In this document: piece by piece, positions 63,557 to 64,000 of the stretch
Position numbering within the stretch: the stretch's first letter is position 1
How the letters are laid out: the number at the start of each line of letters is the position of its first letter
NCBI RefSeq assembly: GCF_015182315.1
Contig: NZ_PRDL01000001.1
Coordinates: 3,928,501-3,992,500, forward strand
Length of the DNA stretch: 64,000 nucleotides
DNA from: Cellvibrio polysaccharolyticus
GTDB lineage: Bacteria > Pseudomonadota > Gammaproteobacteria > Pseudomonadales > Cellvibrionaceae
Direction: 5' to 3'
Position numbers and translations under genes: made by a program
The notes under the pieces: generated by a model
What the model saw: the letters and a program-made list of their open reading frames with translations, nothing else
Told to the model about the DNA's origin: nothing
The model's database searches: none

Positions 63557-64000
63557 CTATGGGTTATCGGATTTGAACAAATCGGATTTTCGAAGACCTG
63601 AGCGATGCAGCAAGTGTATCAAAGACACTTTAACCACCCCCAAGCCATAAACTGTGCTGGGCCAGATACGAATAGATGAAGCTTCAGGAAAGTATTTGGT
63701 AGGGCAAGTAATTTCGGCGATATCAAATTGACGTTCAATAATTTGCGCCAGCATCTGGTTGTCAAAAATAAAGTTATCGTCATTTCGCTCAAGATCCAGT
63801 GACCTCAAGACGTCGGCAGAAAAGGCACGGTAGCCAGTGTGATATTCAGACAATTTAGCACCGGTACAGAGATTCTGGAAAGCCGTCAGGAAGCGATTGG
63901 CAATGTACTTATATAAAGGCATGCCGCCACGCAGCGCACCGTTACCCAAAATCCTTGAACCCAGCACTACCGGATACAAGCCTTCGCCAATCAACGACGC
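63557..64000 (-). CDS. Polyprenyl-phosphate glycosyltransferase family 2, 5' end outside the window
   Basis: Only the C-terminal 147 residues are visible; the frame is open at base 64000. The start of the visible part, EGLYPVVLGSRILGNG, and the middle ..YHTGYRAFSADVLRSLDLERNDDNFIFDNQML match dolichol/undecaprenyl-phosphate sugar synthases (DPM1-like). It would load a sugar on undecaprenyl phosphate for the downstream GT-C enzyme. Confidence 0.85.
   Translation of the reverse strand, partial: ASLIGEGLYPVVLGSRILGNGALRGGMPLYKYIANRFLTAFQNLCTGAKLSEYHTGYRAFSADVLRSLDLERNDDNFIFDNQMLAQIIERQFDIAEITCPTKYFPEASSIRIWPSTVYGLGVVKVSLIHLLHRSGLRKSDLFKSDNP

Overview
The window looks like chromosomal DNA of a free-living, respiratory Gammaproteobacterium. 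The best guess is Cellvibrio or a close relative of the Cellvibrionaceae. The reasons are the ubiE-ubiJ-ubiB ubiquinone genes, azurin, NsrR/NnrS, an Xps-ordered type II secretion system, and a secreted protein with the polyserine linker typical of that group. This placement is inference. No rRNA, tRNA, CRISPR array, prophage or intact insertion sequence was recognised.

1-8400: a truncated rRNA methyltransferase, NADP-type glutamate dehydrogenase and azurin lie on the minus strand. A nitric-oxide module (nnrS-nsrR) with a clear NsrR operator lies on the plus strand. A small lipoprotein, a FlgT-like protein and a CPA2 antiporter follow.

8400-18150: a nitrite assimilation cluster. A sigma-54 promoter is followed at once by a short leader RNA ending in a strong terminator. 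Then come nirB-nirD-nirC, a PP2C/protein-kinase fusion, cobA (siroheme supply for NirB), NasR (nitrate sensor and antiterminator, the likely reader of that leader), and a sensor kinase whose catalytic motifs have decayed. No nitrate reductase gene lies in the window.

18150-36500: a GIN-domain exported protein, 68-bp tandem repeats, a very large alpha-2-macroglobulin lipoprotein, nudK, ubiE-ubiJ-ubiB, DUF2789, dtd, an ECF sigma factor fused to a membrane domain and coupled to a tiny exported peptide, prolyl aminopeptidase, a WYL regulator, tag and a PQQ sugar dehydrogenase. Three related copies of a palindromic element (about 5.7, 19.8 and 29.9 kb) sit between genes.

36600-46550: surface polysaccharide genes. 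rfbB and an SDR epimerase face an ABC exporter (Wzm/Wzt type), a 1529-residue protein with four glycosyltransferase domains, and a GT2 enzyme.

46600-64000, all minus strand: a complete T2SS in the order E-F-G-H-I-J-K-L-M-C-D, ending with a lipoprotein before a strong terminator. Upstream lie a parvulin, a polyserine-linker secreted protein, a probably abundant exported protein of unknown function, and a membrane glycosylation set (VTT-domain protein, GT-C enzyme, partial GT2 enzyme).

Gaps above 300 bases: 2961-3318 holds the NsrR operator; 5503-5897 and 29808-30211 hold repeat copies; 8339-8766 holds a terminator, promoter and leader; 18144-18560 holds a terminator and a doubtful ORF; 19341-19974 holds repeats and a terminator; 34874-35255 holds a reading frame without a start codon; in 25600-25900 nothing was recognised.
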